Positions 1 through 7,854 of a DNA stretch of 14,834 nt are shown here, in pieces. The notes below the pieces were generated by a model that was not told the origin of the DNA, did not search any database, and saw only the letters and a list, made by a program, of their open reading frames with translations. The stretch lies in the NCBI GenBank assembly GCA_905200265.1, contig CAJKJS010000008.1, forward strand, positions 1 to 14,834, given 5' to 3'. The DNA is from an uncultured Oscillospiraceae bacterium. Lineage in GTDB: Bacteria > Bacillota > Clostridia > Oscillospirales > Acutalibacteraceae. A program made the translations under genes and the position numbers. Numbering within the stretch: position 1 is the stretch's first letter; every line of letters starts with the position of its first letter.

Positions 1-131
1 GGCCCACTTGCTTTTGGCAATCATCTTTCCCGGAAACAGCGTCCGACACATCATTTACCCGAGATGCTTTTGTAAAGATGAATAATATGGCGGCCCAGAG
101 TATTATTGATTGGTTAGAGGCCGAAGGATAA
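1..131 (+). CDS. C-terminal end of an unidentified protein (5' truncated)
   Basis: An open frame enters the window and ends at TAA (129-131), leaving about 42 residues that finish in ...MAAQSIIDWLEAEG. It is followed at once by a strong intrinsic terminator, which supports it being the end of a real transcription unit. The last ~30 residues (TRDAFVKMNNMAAQ then a hydrophobic helix) weakly resemble the C-terminal helix of D-isomer 2-hydroxyacid dehydrogenases, where a TxEA...M..MA..N(I/V) pattern follows the catalytic PH(I/T). The PH is not present here, so I do not assign that function. The start lies outside the window. Confidence 0.5.
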   Translation, partial: PTCFWQSSFPETASDTSFTRDAFVKMNNMAAQSIIDWLEAEG

Positions 132-158
132 ACGGCGTGTACATCAGAGGGAAAAAGA

Positions 159-200
159 GGATTCCCGCTTTTTGCGCAGGCAAAGAGCGGGAATCCTTTT
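159..200 (+). terminator. Strong intrinsic terminator before the ABC transporter
   Basis: The arms 159-169 (GGATTCCCGCT) and 186-196 (AGCGGGAATCC) are perfectly complementary. The stem continues inward with 170-175 and 180-185 (one G-T wobble), giving about 17 bp with a 4-nt GCAG loop. A short T run (197-200) follows. It ends the upstream transcript 28 nt downstream of its stop codon. It sits only 27 nt before the next start codon. Confidence 0.85.
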
Positions 201-227
201 GCGAAATCAAAGAGAGGGGACAAAAAC

Positions 228-2024
228 GTGAAGTATGATGCAAATCCGGGACAGAAAAAAGTATCCTATCTAATCGGGCGGTTTATGCCCTATTTTCGCA
301 AGTACCGGTGGATTTTGGTGCTGGACCTTATTTGTGCTGCCTTTACCACCGTGTGTGAATTGGTGCTGCCTTTGATTGTGCAGATGATTACCGATAGAGG
401 GACCAACGACCCGGCATCTTTGACGGTAAGCTTTGTACTACAGGTGGGCGGGTTCTATCTGTTTTTGCGCCTGATTGACGGGGTGGCCAACTATTTTATG
501 GCCAATACCGGTCATGTGATGGGAGCACGGATTGAAACTGACATGCGAAGAGATCTATTTGACCACTTGCAGCATCTGTCGTTTTCGTATTTTGACGAAA
601 CGAAAATCGGACAGATTATGGGGCGCATCACCAGCGACCTGTTTGATGTGACGGAATTTGCTCACCACTGCCCGGAAGAATTCTTTATTGCCGGGCTGAA
701 AATTGTGGTGTCGTTCTGTATTCTGTGCCCGATGAACCTGTGGCTGACGCTGATTATTTTTGCGGTGTTGCCGGTGATGCTGGTTGTTTCGGTTTATTTC
801 AACCGGAAAATGCGGGTACAGTTTAAAAATTCCCGGGTCCAGGTGGGCGAAATCAACGCTCAGGTGGAAGATAGCCTTTTGGGTGTGAGGGTGGTTCAAT
901 CGTTTGCCAATGAAGCGATTGAAAACAAAAAATTTGAAGAAGGCAACAATAAATTCCTGTCCATTAAAAAGCTTTCCTATCGGTATATGGCAGGGTTCCA
1001 GACATCAACCCGTTTGTTTGACGGCTTGATGTACGGCATTGGTGTGATTGCCGGTTCACTGTTTATTATCAACGGCACCCTGACGGCACCCCAGCTGGTG
1101 ACCTACCTTTTATACATTTCCACGTTATTAACCTCCATTCGCCGGATTGTGGAATTTATGGAGCAGTTCCAGCGGGGTATGACGGGCATTGAGCGGTTCA
1201 TTGAAATCATGGATGCACCGGTGGAAATCCAGGATGCACCCGACGCGAAAGCCCTCACCGATGTAAAAGGCGATATCCGTTTTGACGATGTGAGTTTCCA
1301 CTACGGCGACGACGGCAAAGAAGTTTTGCAACATATCGACTTGCATGTACGCCCCGGGGAAAATGTGGCCCTGGTGGGCCCCTCGGGCGGCGGCAAAACA
1401 ACGCTTTGTAATCTGATTCCCCGGTTTTATGACGTCACGGCTGGCCGGGTGCTGGTGGATGGTCAGGATGTGCGTATTCTGCAAAAGCGTTCGCTACGGG
1501 CGCAAATCGGCGTGGTACAGCAGGAAGTGTATTTGTTTAGCGGTACCGTGTATGAGAACATTGTGTATGGCAAACCGGACGCCACCCGTCAGGAAGTGGA
1601 GGTCGCGGCCCGTCAAGCCGGAGCGCATGAGTTTATTATGCAGCTGGAAAACGGCTACGACACGTACGTGGGTGAACGGGGATTAAAACTGTCCGGTGGA
1701 CAGAAGCAGCGTCTGAGCATTGCCCGGGCGTTCCTGAAAAATCCACCGATTCTACTGTTGGATGAAGCTACGTCCGCTCTCGATAACGAAAGCGAACGCC
1801 TGGTGCAGCATTCCCTGGAAAAACTGGCCAAAGGCCGCACCACGTTTACCATTGCACACCGTTTAACGACTATTCGCAATGCTACTCTGATTCTGGTTTT
1901 GACAAAAGACGGCATTGCCGAACGCGGTTCGCATAAAGAGCTGATGGCGAAGAAAGGCATTTACTATCACTTATATAAAGATTCGGCCGATTTAACCGAA
2001 CCGGCTGAAGAAACCGCCGAATAA
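228..2024 (+). CDS. ABC exporter half-transporter (fused membrane and ATPase domains)
   Basis: This 598-residue protein has the MsbA/LmrA/BmrA-type exporter layout: an N-terminal six-helix transmembrane domain (about residues 25-310) and a C-terminal nucleotide-binding domain (about 350-580). Visible ATPase motifs are A-loop Tyr359, Walker A GPSGGGKTT (384-392), Q-loop QQE (431-433), signature LSGGQ (488-492), Walker B ILLLDEATSALD (508-519) and H-loop His544. All key residues are intact. A half-transporter must dimerise. No partner half lies next to it, so a homodimer is inferred. The substrate (lipid, drug or peptide) cannot be read from sequence. The start is GTG at 228, chosen because GAGAGGGG lies 8-9 nt upstream and the protein begins at the usual distance before helix 1. 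Only 21 nt separate it from the following reductase gene, so the two are probably co-transcribed. Confidence 0.95.
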   Translation: MKYDANPGQKKVSYLIGRFMPYFRKYRWILVLDLICAAFTTVCELVLPLIVQMITDRGTNDPASLTVSFVLQVGGFYLFLRLIDGVANYFMANTGHVMGARIETDMRRDLFDHLQHLSFSYFDETKIGQIMGRITSDLFDVTEFAHHCPEEFFIAGLKIVVSFCILCPMNLWLTLIIFAVLPVMLVVSVYFNRKMRVQFKNSRVQVGEINAQVEDSLLGVRVVQSFANEAIENKKFEEGNNKFLSIKKLSYRYMAGFQTSTRLFDGLMYGIGVIAGSLFIINGTLTAPQLVTYLLYISTLLTSIRRIVEFMEQFQRGMTGIERFIEIMDAPVEIQDAPDAKALTDVKGDIRFDDVSFHYGDDGKEVLQHIDLHVRPGENVALVGPSGGGKTTLCNLIPRFYDVTAGRVLVDGQDVRILQKRSLRAQIGVVQQEVYLFSGTVYENIVYGKPDATRQEVEVAARQAGAHEFIMQLENGYDTYVGERGLKLSGGQKQRLSIARAFLKNPPILLLDEATSALDNESERLVQHSLEKLAKGRTTFTIAHRLTTIRNATLILVLTKDGIAERGSHKELMAKKGIYYHLYKDSADLTEPAEETAE

Positions 2025-2045
2025 CCAAAAAGAAAGGATGGCACA

Positions 2046-3062
2046 ATGATGACACAGGTTGTACTGGGCAGAACGGGATTGGTCGTAAATAAAAATGGGT
2101 TTGGCTGTCTGCCGATTCAGCGGATCAGCCGGGAAGAAGCGGCCGGGCTTCTTCGTTGTGCCTATGAAAACGGTATCACCTTTTTTGACACGGCGCGGTC
2201 GTATACCGACAGTGAAGAAAAAGTCGGGTATGCGCTGCACGACGTACGGGAAAACATTGTGCTGGCCACCAAAACTCCCAGCAAAACGCCGGAAGGTTTT
2301 TGGAAAGACCTTGAAACCAGTTTATCCCTTTTGCAGACGGACCATATCGATATCTATCAGTTCCATAACCCCGATTTTTGCCCCAAGCCCGGGGACGGTA
2401 CGGGATTGTATGAATGTATGGTGGAGGCAAAAAAACAGGGGAAAATCCGGTTTATCGGTATCACCAATCACCGGCTGCCCATTGCCCGGGAAGCGGTGGA
2501 AAGCGGGCTGTATGATACGCTGCAATTCCCATTTAGTTATCTGGCCAGTGAAGAAGACAAAGCACTGGTGCAATTGTGCCGGGATAAACAGGTGGGCTTT
2601 ATCTGCATGAAGGGTCTGTCTGGCGGGCTGATCACCCGATCGGATGCGGCGTATGCATACCTGATGCAGTTTGATAATGCTTTGCCTATCTGGGGTATGC
2701 AGCGCCAGCGGGAACTGGATGAATTTTTACAGTATCAAACTGAAGAACCGGTACTAAGTGAGGAAATGCGCACGCTGATCGAAAAGGATCGCCGGGAGCT
2801 GGCCGGGGAATTCTGCCGCGGGTGTGGGTACTGCCTGCCCTGTGCAGCTGGCATTGATATTCCCACGGCGGCCCGCATGAGCCTGCTACTGAGGCGGTCG
2901 CCCAGTGCGGCTCATTTGACGCCCGAAGCCCAGGAAAAAATGATGCGCATTGAAAACTGTGTGCATTGTGGCCATTGCACCAGCCACTGCCCATACGGAC
3001 TGGATACACCGGCGCTGCTTTTGCGCAATTTAGCCGATTACAAAACGTTTTTAACAAAGTAA
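2046..3062 (+). CDS. Aldo/keto reductase with C-terminal two-cluster ferredoxin domain
   Basis: This 338-residue protein belongs to the iron-sulfur aldo/keto reductase group (COG1453 type). The N-terminal barrel keeps the reductase tetrad Asp48, Tyr53 (in FFDTARSYTDSE), Lys76 and His107 (in YQFHNPD). The C-terminal part has two cysteine sets: C257-x2-C260-x2-C263-x2-C266, and C305-x2-C308-x2-C311-x3-C315-P, enough for two [4Fe-4S] clusters. An NAD(P)H-linked oxidoreductase that can pass electrons through ferredoxin-like clusters is the likely activity. The substrate is unknown. AAAGGA (2033-2038) precedes ATG 2046. A second ATG at 2049 could also be used. It follows the ABC transporter by 21 nt and is followed by a terminator-like hairpin. 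A functional link with the transporter is possible but not shown. Confidence 0.92.
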   Translation: MMTQVVLGRTGLVVNKNGFGCLPIQRISREEAAGLLRCAYENGITFFDTARSYTDSEEKVGYALHDVRENIVLATKTPSKTPEGFWKDLETSLSLLQTDHIDIYQFHNPDFCPKPGDGTGLYECMVEAKKQGKIRFIGITNHRLPIAREAVESGLYDTLQFPFSYLASEEDKALVQLCRDKQVGFICMKGLSGGLITRSDAAYAYLMQFDNALPIWGMQRQRELDEFLQYQTEEPVLSEEMRTLIEKDRRELAGEFCRGCGYCLPCAAGIDIPTAARMSLLLRRSPSAAHLTPEAQEKMMRIENCVHCGHCTSHCPYGLDTPALLLRNLADYKTFLTK

Positions 3063-3070
3063 ACAGCCGG

Positions 3071-3105
3071 AAAAGGGCCTGCTAAAAAAGCGGCCCTTTT
3101 TGTTT
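3071..3105 (+). terminator. Terminator-like hairpin between reductase and mutY
   Basis: AAAAGGGCC (3071-3079) pairs with GGCCCTTTT (3092-3100). The stem continues past a one-base bulge (T3080) with GCT (3081-3083) against AGC (3089-3091), and the loop is A-rich. The T run continues to 3101. The mutY ribosome binding site starts only about 8 nt later, so partial read-through into mutY is likely. Confidence 0.75.
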
Positions 3106-3124
3106 CCGGGAGGAAAGGAACCAC

Positions 3125-4216
3125 ATGAAAAAAACAAACCCGTCTTCGACGATGACAAATCCAGAGATTATACACCGCTTGCAGGCGGGGGTGGAACCGT
3201 TGCTAGCCTGGTATGCGCAGGTAGGGAGGGAACTACCTTGGCGGGTGGGGAAAGACCCGTACCGCATCTGGGTGTCGGAAATTATGTTGCAGCAAACGCG
3301 GATTGAAACGGTCAAACCCTATTTTGCGCGGTTTTTGGCGGCGCTGCCCGATGTACAGGCACTCTCCAATGCTTCGGAAGACGAACTGCTGAAATTGTGG
3401 CAGGGGCTGGGGTATTACAGCCGGGTACGCAACATGCAGAAAGCAGCCCGGGTCATCATGGAACAGGGCGGCGTATTTCCTCATACCGCTAGTGAGCTAC
3501 GAAAGCTGCCGGGTATCGGCGATTATACCGCCGGGGCCATTGCTTCCATTGCCTTTGGCGAGAAAGCACCGGCGGTGGATGGCAATGTGTTGCGGGTGGT
3601 GGCCCGGTATCTGGATGATCATGACGATGTGATGAAACCGGCCGTGCGTCGCCGGGTATCGGAAGCGCTCAGTCAGGTATACCCCGACGGCCGGGAAGGC
3701 GATTTTACCCAGGCGCTGATGGAATTAGGGGAAGTCATCTGCCTGCCTGGGAGTGCTCTGCGGTGTGAAGTTTGCCCATTAAAGGCGCTGTGTGAGGGCA
3801 AGCGACAGGGAACGGCGGCGGAGCTTCCCTGCCGTACCGCTAAAAAACCGCCTAAAAACCAGGAGCGCACGGTGCTGATTTTGCGGTGCGGGGACAAAGT
3901 GGCCCTGCGCCGCCGACCGGATAAAGGTCTGCTGGCCGGGTTGTGGGAACTGCCGGGGTGGGATGGCTTTTTACCCGAGACGGAAGTGCAAAAACAGGTA
4001 ACGGCTATGGGGCTGCACGTGACGGCACGACAAAGCGCCGGAGAAGGCGTTCATGTGTTTTCCCATGTGCGCTGGCAGATGAAGGGCATACTCTGTGAAG
4101 TAGAGAAAGAGGGCGGCGACTTTTTGTGGACAGATCAAAAGGGCCTGAAGGAGCAGTGGGCCCTCCCCAGTGCGTTCCGGTGTTTCTTCCCCTTCTTGCC
4201 GGGGGGAAAAGACTGA
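3125..4216 (+). CDS. mutY: A/G-specific adenine DNA glycosylase
   Basis: This 363-residue protein removes adenine mispaired with 8-oxoguanine in the GO base-excision repair pathway. Catalytic Glu52 lies in WVSEIMLQQTR. The helix-hairpin-helix LPGIGDYTAGAI spans 128-139. The essential Asp152 is in AVDGNVLRV. The [4Fe-4S] loop is Cys206-x7-Cys214-x2-Cys217-x5-Cys223, one residue longer in the first gap than the E. coli pattern. I believe this spacing is common in Clostridia. The C-terminal NUDIX-like 8-oxoG recognition domain starts near residue 246 (RTVLILRC...LRRRPDKGLLAGLWELP) and carries the FSHVRW loop (312-317). ATG 3125 is preceded by GGGAGGAAAGGA at good spacing. A later ATG (3152) is possible but lacks an equally good ribosome binding site. 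No promoter was seen between the preceding hairpin and the start. Confidence 0.96.
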   Translation: MKKTNPSSTMTNPEIIHRLQAGVEPLLAWYAQVGRELPWRVGKDPYRIWVSEIMLQQTRIETVKPYFARFLAALPDVQALSNASEDELLKLWQGLGYYSRVRNMQKAARVIMEQGGVFPHTASELRKLPGIGDYTAGAIASIAFGEKAPAVDGNVLRVVARYLDDHDDVMKPAVRRRVSEALSQVYPDGREGDFTQALMELGEVICLPGSALRCEVCPLKALCEGKRQGTAAELPCRTAKKPPKNQERTVLILRCGDKVALRRRPDKGLLAGLWELPGWDGFLPETEVQKQVTAMGLHVTARQSAGEGVHVFSHVRWQMKGILCEVEKEGGDFLWTDQKGLKEQWALPSAFRCFFPFLPGGKD

Positions 4217-4253
4217 AAAAAGCCCGTTTTTCCCCGCCTAAAGCGGGGCGGGC
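4203..4253. terminator. Overlapping hairpins at the mutY 3' end; terminator orientation uncertain
   Basis: Two mutually exclusive stems are visible around the mutY stop codon (4214-4216). One pairs GGGGAAAA (4203-4210) with TTTTCCCC (4228-4235). The other pairs GCCCG (4222-4226) and CCCCGC (4232-4237) with GCGGGG (4243-4248) and CGGGC (4249-4253), with a five-T bulge. The plus strand has no T run after the second stem. The minus strand does (the A run at 4216-4221), so this second stem looks like a terminator for leftward transcription, although no minus-strand gene lies nearby. Confidence 0.45.
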
Positions 4254-4255
4254 GG

Positions 4256-4284
4256 TTGCATAATCCGGGAAAGAAGCTTATAAT
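4256..4284 (+). promoter_or_regulatory. Sigma-A type promoter for murD
   Basis: A perfect -10 TATAAT lies at 4279-4284. Exactly 17 bp upstream is TTGCAT (4256-4261), which matches the -35 consensus only in TTG. Transcription would start near 4291 and give a leader of about 67 nt before the murD ATG. It lies directly after the hairpins that end mutY, as expected for a new transcription unit. Confidence 0.65.
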
Positions 4285-4342
4285 AAAACGTTGGCAGCCG
4301 GCAGTAAAAAGCAGCGTAAAACCGCCTGACCGGCCGAAAGGA

Positions 4343-4350
4343 AAGGGGAG
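4343..4350 (+). promoter_or_regulatory. Ribosome binding site that fixes the murD start
   Basis: AAGGGGAG at 4343-4350 lies 7 nt before ATG 4358. The reading frame stays open further upstream, to a TTG at 4256, but that TTG is the -35 element of the promoter. The upstream residues also do not look like MurD. Confidence 0.8.
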
Positions 4351-4357
4351 TTTTTCC

Positions 4358-5743
4358 ATGAATCGCAAAGCCCAGCTCTTTTTTGAAAACCTGAAGGGGA
4401 AAACCGCAGCTTTCTGCGGGTACGGCCGCAGCAATAATCTGGCGATTATTCGCGCCTTTTGTCAGTACGGAGCCAAGGTGACCGTACGGGATAAACGCAG
4501 TCGGGAACAATTGGGCGAAGAGGCCAATAAAATCGAAGCTTGCGGCGCCAGACTGATTCTGGGCGACGGGTACCTGTCGGATTTAACGGAAGACATGATC
4601 TTCCGTACGCCGGGTATGAAATTCTTCCTGCCGGAACTGGATGCTGCGCGGGAGAAGGGCAGCGCGGTCCTAAGTGAAATGGAATTGTTTTTTGAACTGT
4701 GCCCCTGTAAAATTTATGCGGTAACCGGCAGCGACGGCAAAACGACTACCACGTCGATTTTGAGCGAACTGCTGAAAGCAGCGGGTAAACGGGTCCATTT
4801 GGGCGGTAATATTGGCCGGGCGCTGCTGCCGGATATTTTCAATATTCGGGAAGACGATGTAGTCGTAGTGGAACTTTCCAGCTTTCAGCTGATTTCCATG
4901 CGCAAAAGCGCGGATGTGGCTGTGGTGACCAATGTATCCCCCAACCATTTGGATATGCACAAAGACATGCAGGAGTATGTCGACGCCAAGAAAAACGTCT
5001 TTTTGCACCAGAGCGCGTTTGGTGTGACGGTGCTCAACGCCGATAATGAGATCACCCGTTCCTTTGCCCCGCAGGCCCGAGGACAAGTGCGCTTTTTCAG
5101 TCGGAAGGAACCGAGTCAGTACGGTGCCTGGGCCGATGAAAAAGGACAAATCCGGTTTGGAAACGGGCCGGTGTTTTTGCGGGAAGAGGACATTCTGATT
5201 CCCGGCCTTCACAATGTAGAAAACTACCTGGCGGCTTTTTCGGCGGTGGAAGGCGAAGTGCTGCCTGAGACCTGCGCCAAAGTGGCCCGCACGTTTGCCG
5301 GGGTGGAACACCGGGCGGAACTGACCCGGGTACTCGATGGGGTGCGGTATTATAACGATTCCATTGCCAGCAGTCCCACCCGCACGGAAAAGGGGACGCT
5401 GTCGCTGTTTAAACAAAAAATCATCCTGTTAGCCGGTGGGTATGATAAACATATTCCCTATGACCACTTGGGCGAAGTGATTCCGCATACCGTCAAAACC
5501 CTGATTTTGATGGGTGATACCGGCCCGCGCATTGAAGAAGCCGTGCGTAAGGCGCCGGATTACCGGGAAGGGGAACCGGCCATTTACCATGCGGACAGTA
5601 TGGAACAGGCCGTCAAATTGGCCCATGAGCTGGCAAAAAGCGGCGATATCGTCTCGCTGTCGCCCGCATCAGCCAGTTTTGATATGTACCGTGATTTTGA
5701 AGAACGGGGCCGCCACTTTAAAGCACTGGTGGCACAGCTGTAA
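4358..5743 (+). CDS. murD: UDP-N-acetylmuramoylalanine--D-glutamate ligase
   Basis: From ATG 4358 this is 461 residues, normal for MurD. It is the cytoplasmic ATP-dependent ligase that adds D-glutamate to UDP-MurNAc-L-Ala in peptidoglycan precursor synthesis. The N-terminal Rossmann-like domain contains GYGRSNN (21-27). The ATP loop is TGSDGKTTT (123-131). Other Mur ligase signatures are GGNIG (149-153), VELSSFQL (171-178, with Glu172), NHLDMH (196-201), the C-terminal-domain motif YNDSIASSPTRT (332-343) and SPASASFD (435-442), followed by RDFEERGRHF. All parts are intact. The gene stands apart from a dcw (division and cell wall) cluster: its neighbours are mutY and peptidase genes. It has its own promoter and is followed by a hairpin before the first M42 gene. 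Confidence 0.96.
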   Translation: MNRKAQLFFENLKGKTAAFCGYGRSNNLAIIRAFCQYGAKVTVRDKRSREQLGEEANKIEACGARLILGDGYLSDLTEDMIFRTPGMKFFLPELDAAREKGSAVLSEMELFFELCPCKIYAVTGSDGKTTTTSILSELLKAAGKRVHLGGNIGRALLPDIFNIREDDVVVVELSSFQLISMRKSADVAVVTNVSPNHLDMHKDMQEYVDAKKNVFLHQSAFGVTVLNADNEITRSFAPQARGQVRFFSRKEPSQYGAWADEKGQIRFGNGPVFLREEDILIPGLHNVENYLAAFSAVEGEVLPETCAKVARTFAGVEHRAELTRVLDGVRYYNDSIASSPTRTEKGTLSLFKQKIILLAGGYDKHIPYDHLGEVIPHTVKTLILMGDTGPRIEEAVRKAPDYREGEPAIYHADSMEQAVKLAHELAKSGDIVSLSPASASFDMYRDFEERGRHFKALVAQL

Positions 5744-5753
5744 GAAACAGAAA

Positions 5754-5783
5754 AAGGGAACGGCGGTGCTGTTCCCTTCTTTT
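5754..5783 (+). terminator. Terminator-like hairpin between murD and the first M42 peptidase
   Basis: AAGGGAAC (5754-5761) pairs with GTTCCCTT (5771-5778) around a partly self-pairing 9-nt loop. CTTTT follows. The AAAGGAG of the next gene begins 6 nt later, so the peptidase gene would need read-through, or a promoter that I cannot see. Confidence 0.75.
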
Positions 5784-5803
5784 ATCCGGAAAGGAGAACC
5801 TAC

Positions 5804-6814
5804 ATGGAAGCAATGAAAAATGATCTGTGGCGTCTGTGCCAGGCCCAGGGATTGCCTGGGCGGGAAGAAGCGGCCGCCAATGAAATAAAATTGATCCTTA
5901 AAGAAATGGGACTCACGCCTGAGAGTGACGCGATGGGCAATGTGTGGGCTACCTTTGGGCAGGGGGAGGAACACCTGCTACTCGATGCGCACCTGGATCA
6001 GATCGGCCTATTGGTGACGGGTTTTGAAAAAGGCGGCTTTTTGCGTGTAGGAAAAAGCGGTGGGATCGACCGTCGGGTGCTGCTGGGCACGCCGGTGGTC
6101 ATCCACGGCAGGAAAACACTGCGAGGTATTGTGTGCTGCATGCCGCCGCACCTGACAAAGGGCGGCGAGGACGAAGTACCGGAATTGGAAGACATGGCGA
6201 TTGATACGGGTCTTTCCGATGACGAATTGGAAAAAACGGTCCGGCTGGGGGACAGCGTGACCTTTTTGGCGCCGATTACCCAGCTGTTGGGAACCCGTGT
6301 AACGGGGGCGGCGCTCGACGATCGCACCGGGTGTGCGGTTTTGCTGCGGTGTGCCCAGCTGCTCAAAGGGCAGGACATGCCCCGAAAGGTGACGGTACTA
6401 TTTAGCTCCCGGGAGGAAGTCGGCAGCCAGGGGGCCCAGACGGCGGCCTTCCGCCTGCAGCCGGATGCCTGTATCGCCGTGGATGTGACGTTTGCAACGC
6501 AGCCCGGTGTATCGGACAAAGAAGGCGGCAAACTGGGCGGCGGCCCCATGGTGGGGCTATCTCCGGTACTCAGCCGGCGTATGGCGCAAAAACTGTTTGA
6601 CTTAGCAAAACGCGAACAAATTTCGGTTCAGACCGAAGTGATGGAAGGTCGTACCGGTACCACGGCCGACTCGATTTTGACCACCCGGCAGGGCGTACCG
6701 TGCTGCTTACTTTCGATTCCGCAGCGCAGTATGCACACGCCGGCAGAAGTGTGTGATTTACAGGATATGGAACAGGCGGCCCAGCTGCTGGCGGCCTATG
6801 CAAAGGAGGCGTAA
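5804..6814 (+). CDS. M42 family dinuclear metallo-aminopeptidase (paralogue A)
   Basis: This 336-residue protein has the complete M42 (glutamyl aminopeptidase / FrvX-like) site: His63 and Asp65 (DAHLDQIG), bridging Asp172 (ALDDRTG), catalytic base Glu204 and ligand Glu205 (SSREEVGSQGA), Asp227 (AVDVTFATQPG) and His311 (MHTPAE). These enzymes are usually cytoplasmic oligomers that trim N-terminal residues from short peptides. Specificity cannot be read here. AAAGGAG (5790-5796) precedes ATG 5804 by 7 nt. The gene is followed 5 nt after its stop by a paralogue of the same family, whose ribosome binding site lies inside this gene's last codons, so the two are translationally close. No signal peptide is visible. 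Confidence 0.94.
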   Translation: MEAMKNDLWRLCQAQGLPGREEAAANEIKLILKEMGLTPESDAMGNVWATFGQGEEHLLLDAHLDQIGLLVTGFEKGGFLRVGKSGGIDRRVLLGTPVVIHGRKTLRGIVCCMPPHLTKGGEDEVPELEDMAIDTGLSDDELEKTVRLGDSVTFLAPITQLLGTRVTGAALDDRTGCAVLLRCAQLLKGQDMPRKVTVLFSSREEVGSQGAQTAAFRLQPDACIAVDVTFATQPGVSDKEGGKLGGGPMVGLSPVLSRRMAQKLFDLAKREQISVQTEVMEGRTGTTADSILTTRQGVPCCLLSIPQRSMHTPAEVCDLQDMEQAAQLLAAYAKEA

Positions 6815-6819
6815 AGCGT

Positions 6820-7854
6820 ATGGCATCGTATGAAAGACTGCAAAACTTGTGCGAAGCGGCCGGGGTATCCGGTCAGGAAGATGAAGTACGGGAAAAGATC
6901 CTTGCGATGATCCGCCCGGTTTGCGATACCGTAACGGTTACGCCGTTGGGGGGGATTCTGGCCGAAAAACGCGGTCAAAACCGTCCCAAACACCGGCTGA
7001 TGATCGATGCCCACATGGACGAAGTGGGGCTGATTATCACCCATATTGATGACGAAGGGTTTCTTTCGTTTGGATGTGTGGGCGGCATTGACCGCCGGGT
7101 GTTGCCGGGCAAACGGGTGTGGATTGGCTCAAATCGTGTACCGGGCAGTGTGATTGTGCGGCCTATTCACCTAACGGGCCGGGAGGAAAGCGGCAAAGCG
7201 CCGTCCCCGGACGCGCTGGTGATCGATATTGGCGCGAAGGACCGGAGTGAGGCGATGACGGCCGTGCAGCTGGGCGATACGGCGATTTTTGATTCTTTCT
7301 TCGAAGCCGGGCAGGGCCATATTATGGGGCGTGCTCTGGATGACCGGGCCGGGTGTGCCGCCCTCATTCACCTGTTAGAGCAGGACTTGCCGTATGACAT
7401 TACCGCCAGCTTTTCGGTACAGGAAGAAGTGGGCCTGATTGGGGCGGCTACGGCGGCTTTTGCCGCTAAACCGGACTTTGCGCTGGTATTGGAAGCCACC
7501 ACCGCGGCGGATATCCCCGGGGTGGCCCCGAACCGTCAGGTGTGTAAGGTAGGGCAGGGGCCGGTGCTGTCCTTTATGGACCGCAGCACCGTATATGATC
7601 CGGCCCTCTTGCGCTTTGCCGGGGAACTGGCCCAAAAGGAAGAAATTGAGGTACAGTATAAACAGGCGGTGGCCGGCGGCAACAATGCGGGCAGCATTCA
7701 CCGCAGCCGCGCAGGGGTGCGCACATTGGCGCTGTCGCTGGCGTGCCGGTATCTGCATGCCCCCATGGCCTTGATCAGTGAACAGGATTATGCCGGTTAT
7801 GAAAAACTGGCGCTGGCCCTTGCCGGGACGCTTCCCGCTTTGGAACTTATATGA
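6820..7854 (+). CDS. M42 family dinuclear metallo-aminopeptidase (paralogue B)
   Basis: This 344-residue protein is a second M42 member in tandem with the first. Metal and catalytic residues are His65/Asp67 (DAHMDEVG), Asp174 (ALDDRAG), Glu202/Glu203 (SVQEEVGLIGA), Glu225 (VLEATTAAD, where paralogue A has Asp227) and His313 (YLHAPM). The Asp-to-Glu difference is a known alternative in the family. The two copies are well diverged, so this is an old duplication or a pair of separate subfamilies. AAAGGAGG (6802-6809) lies 10 nt before ATG 6820, a slightly long spacing. Its stop TGA overlaps the ATG of the following acetyltransferase (ATGA, 7851-7854). Confidence 0.94.
   Translation: MASYERLQNLCEAAGVSGQEDEVREKILAMIRPVCDTVTVTPLGGILAEKRGQNRPKHRLMIDAHMDEVGLIITHIDDEGFLSFGCVGGIDRRVLPGKRVWIGSNRVPGSVIVRPIHLTGREESGKAPSPDALVIDIGAKDRSEAMTAVQLGDTAIFDSFFEAGQGHIMGRALDDRAGCAALIHLLEQDLPYDITASFSVQEEVGLIGAATAAFAAKPDFALVLEATTAADIPGVAPNRQVCKVGQGPVLSFMDRSTVYDPALLRFAGELAQKEEIEVQYKQAVAGGNNAGSIHRSRAGVRTLALSLACRYLHAPMALISEQDYAGYEKLALALAGTLPALELI

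Noticed and set aside
3740..3795. The longer first gap (x7) in the MutY iron-sulfur loop as a defect
   Set aside because: All four cysteines are present and the surrounding sequence is normal. I believe x7 spacing is common in clostridial MutY proteins.
4256..4357. N-terminal extension of murD from TTG 4256
   Set aside because: The TTG is the likely -35 box, the extra 34 residues are not MurD-like, and ATG 4358 has an ideal ribosome binding site.
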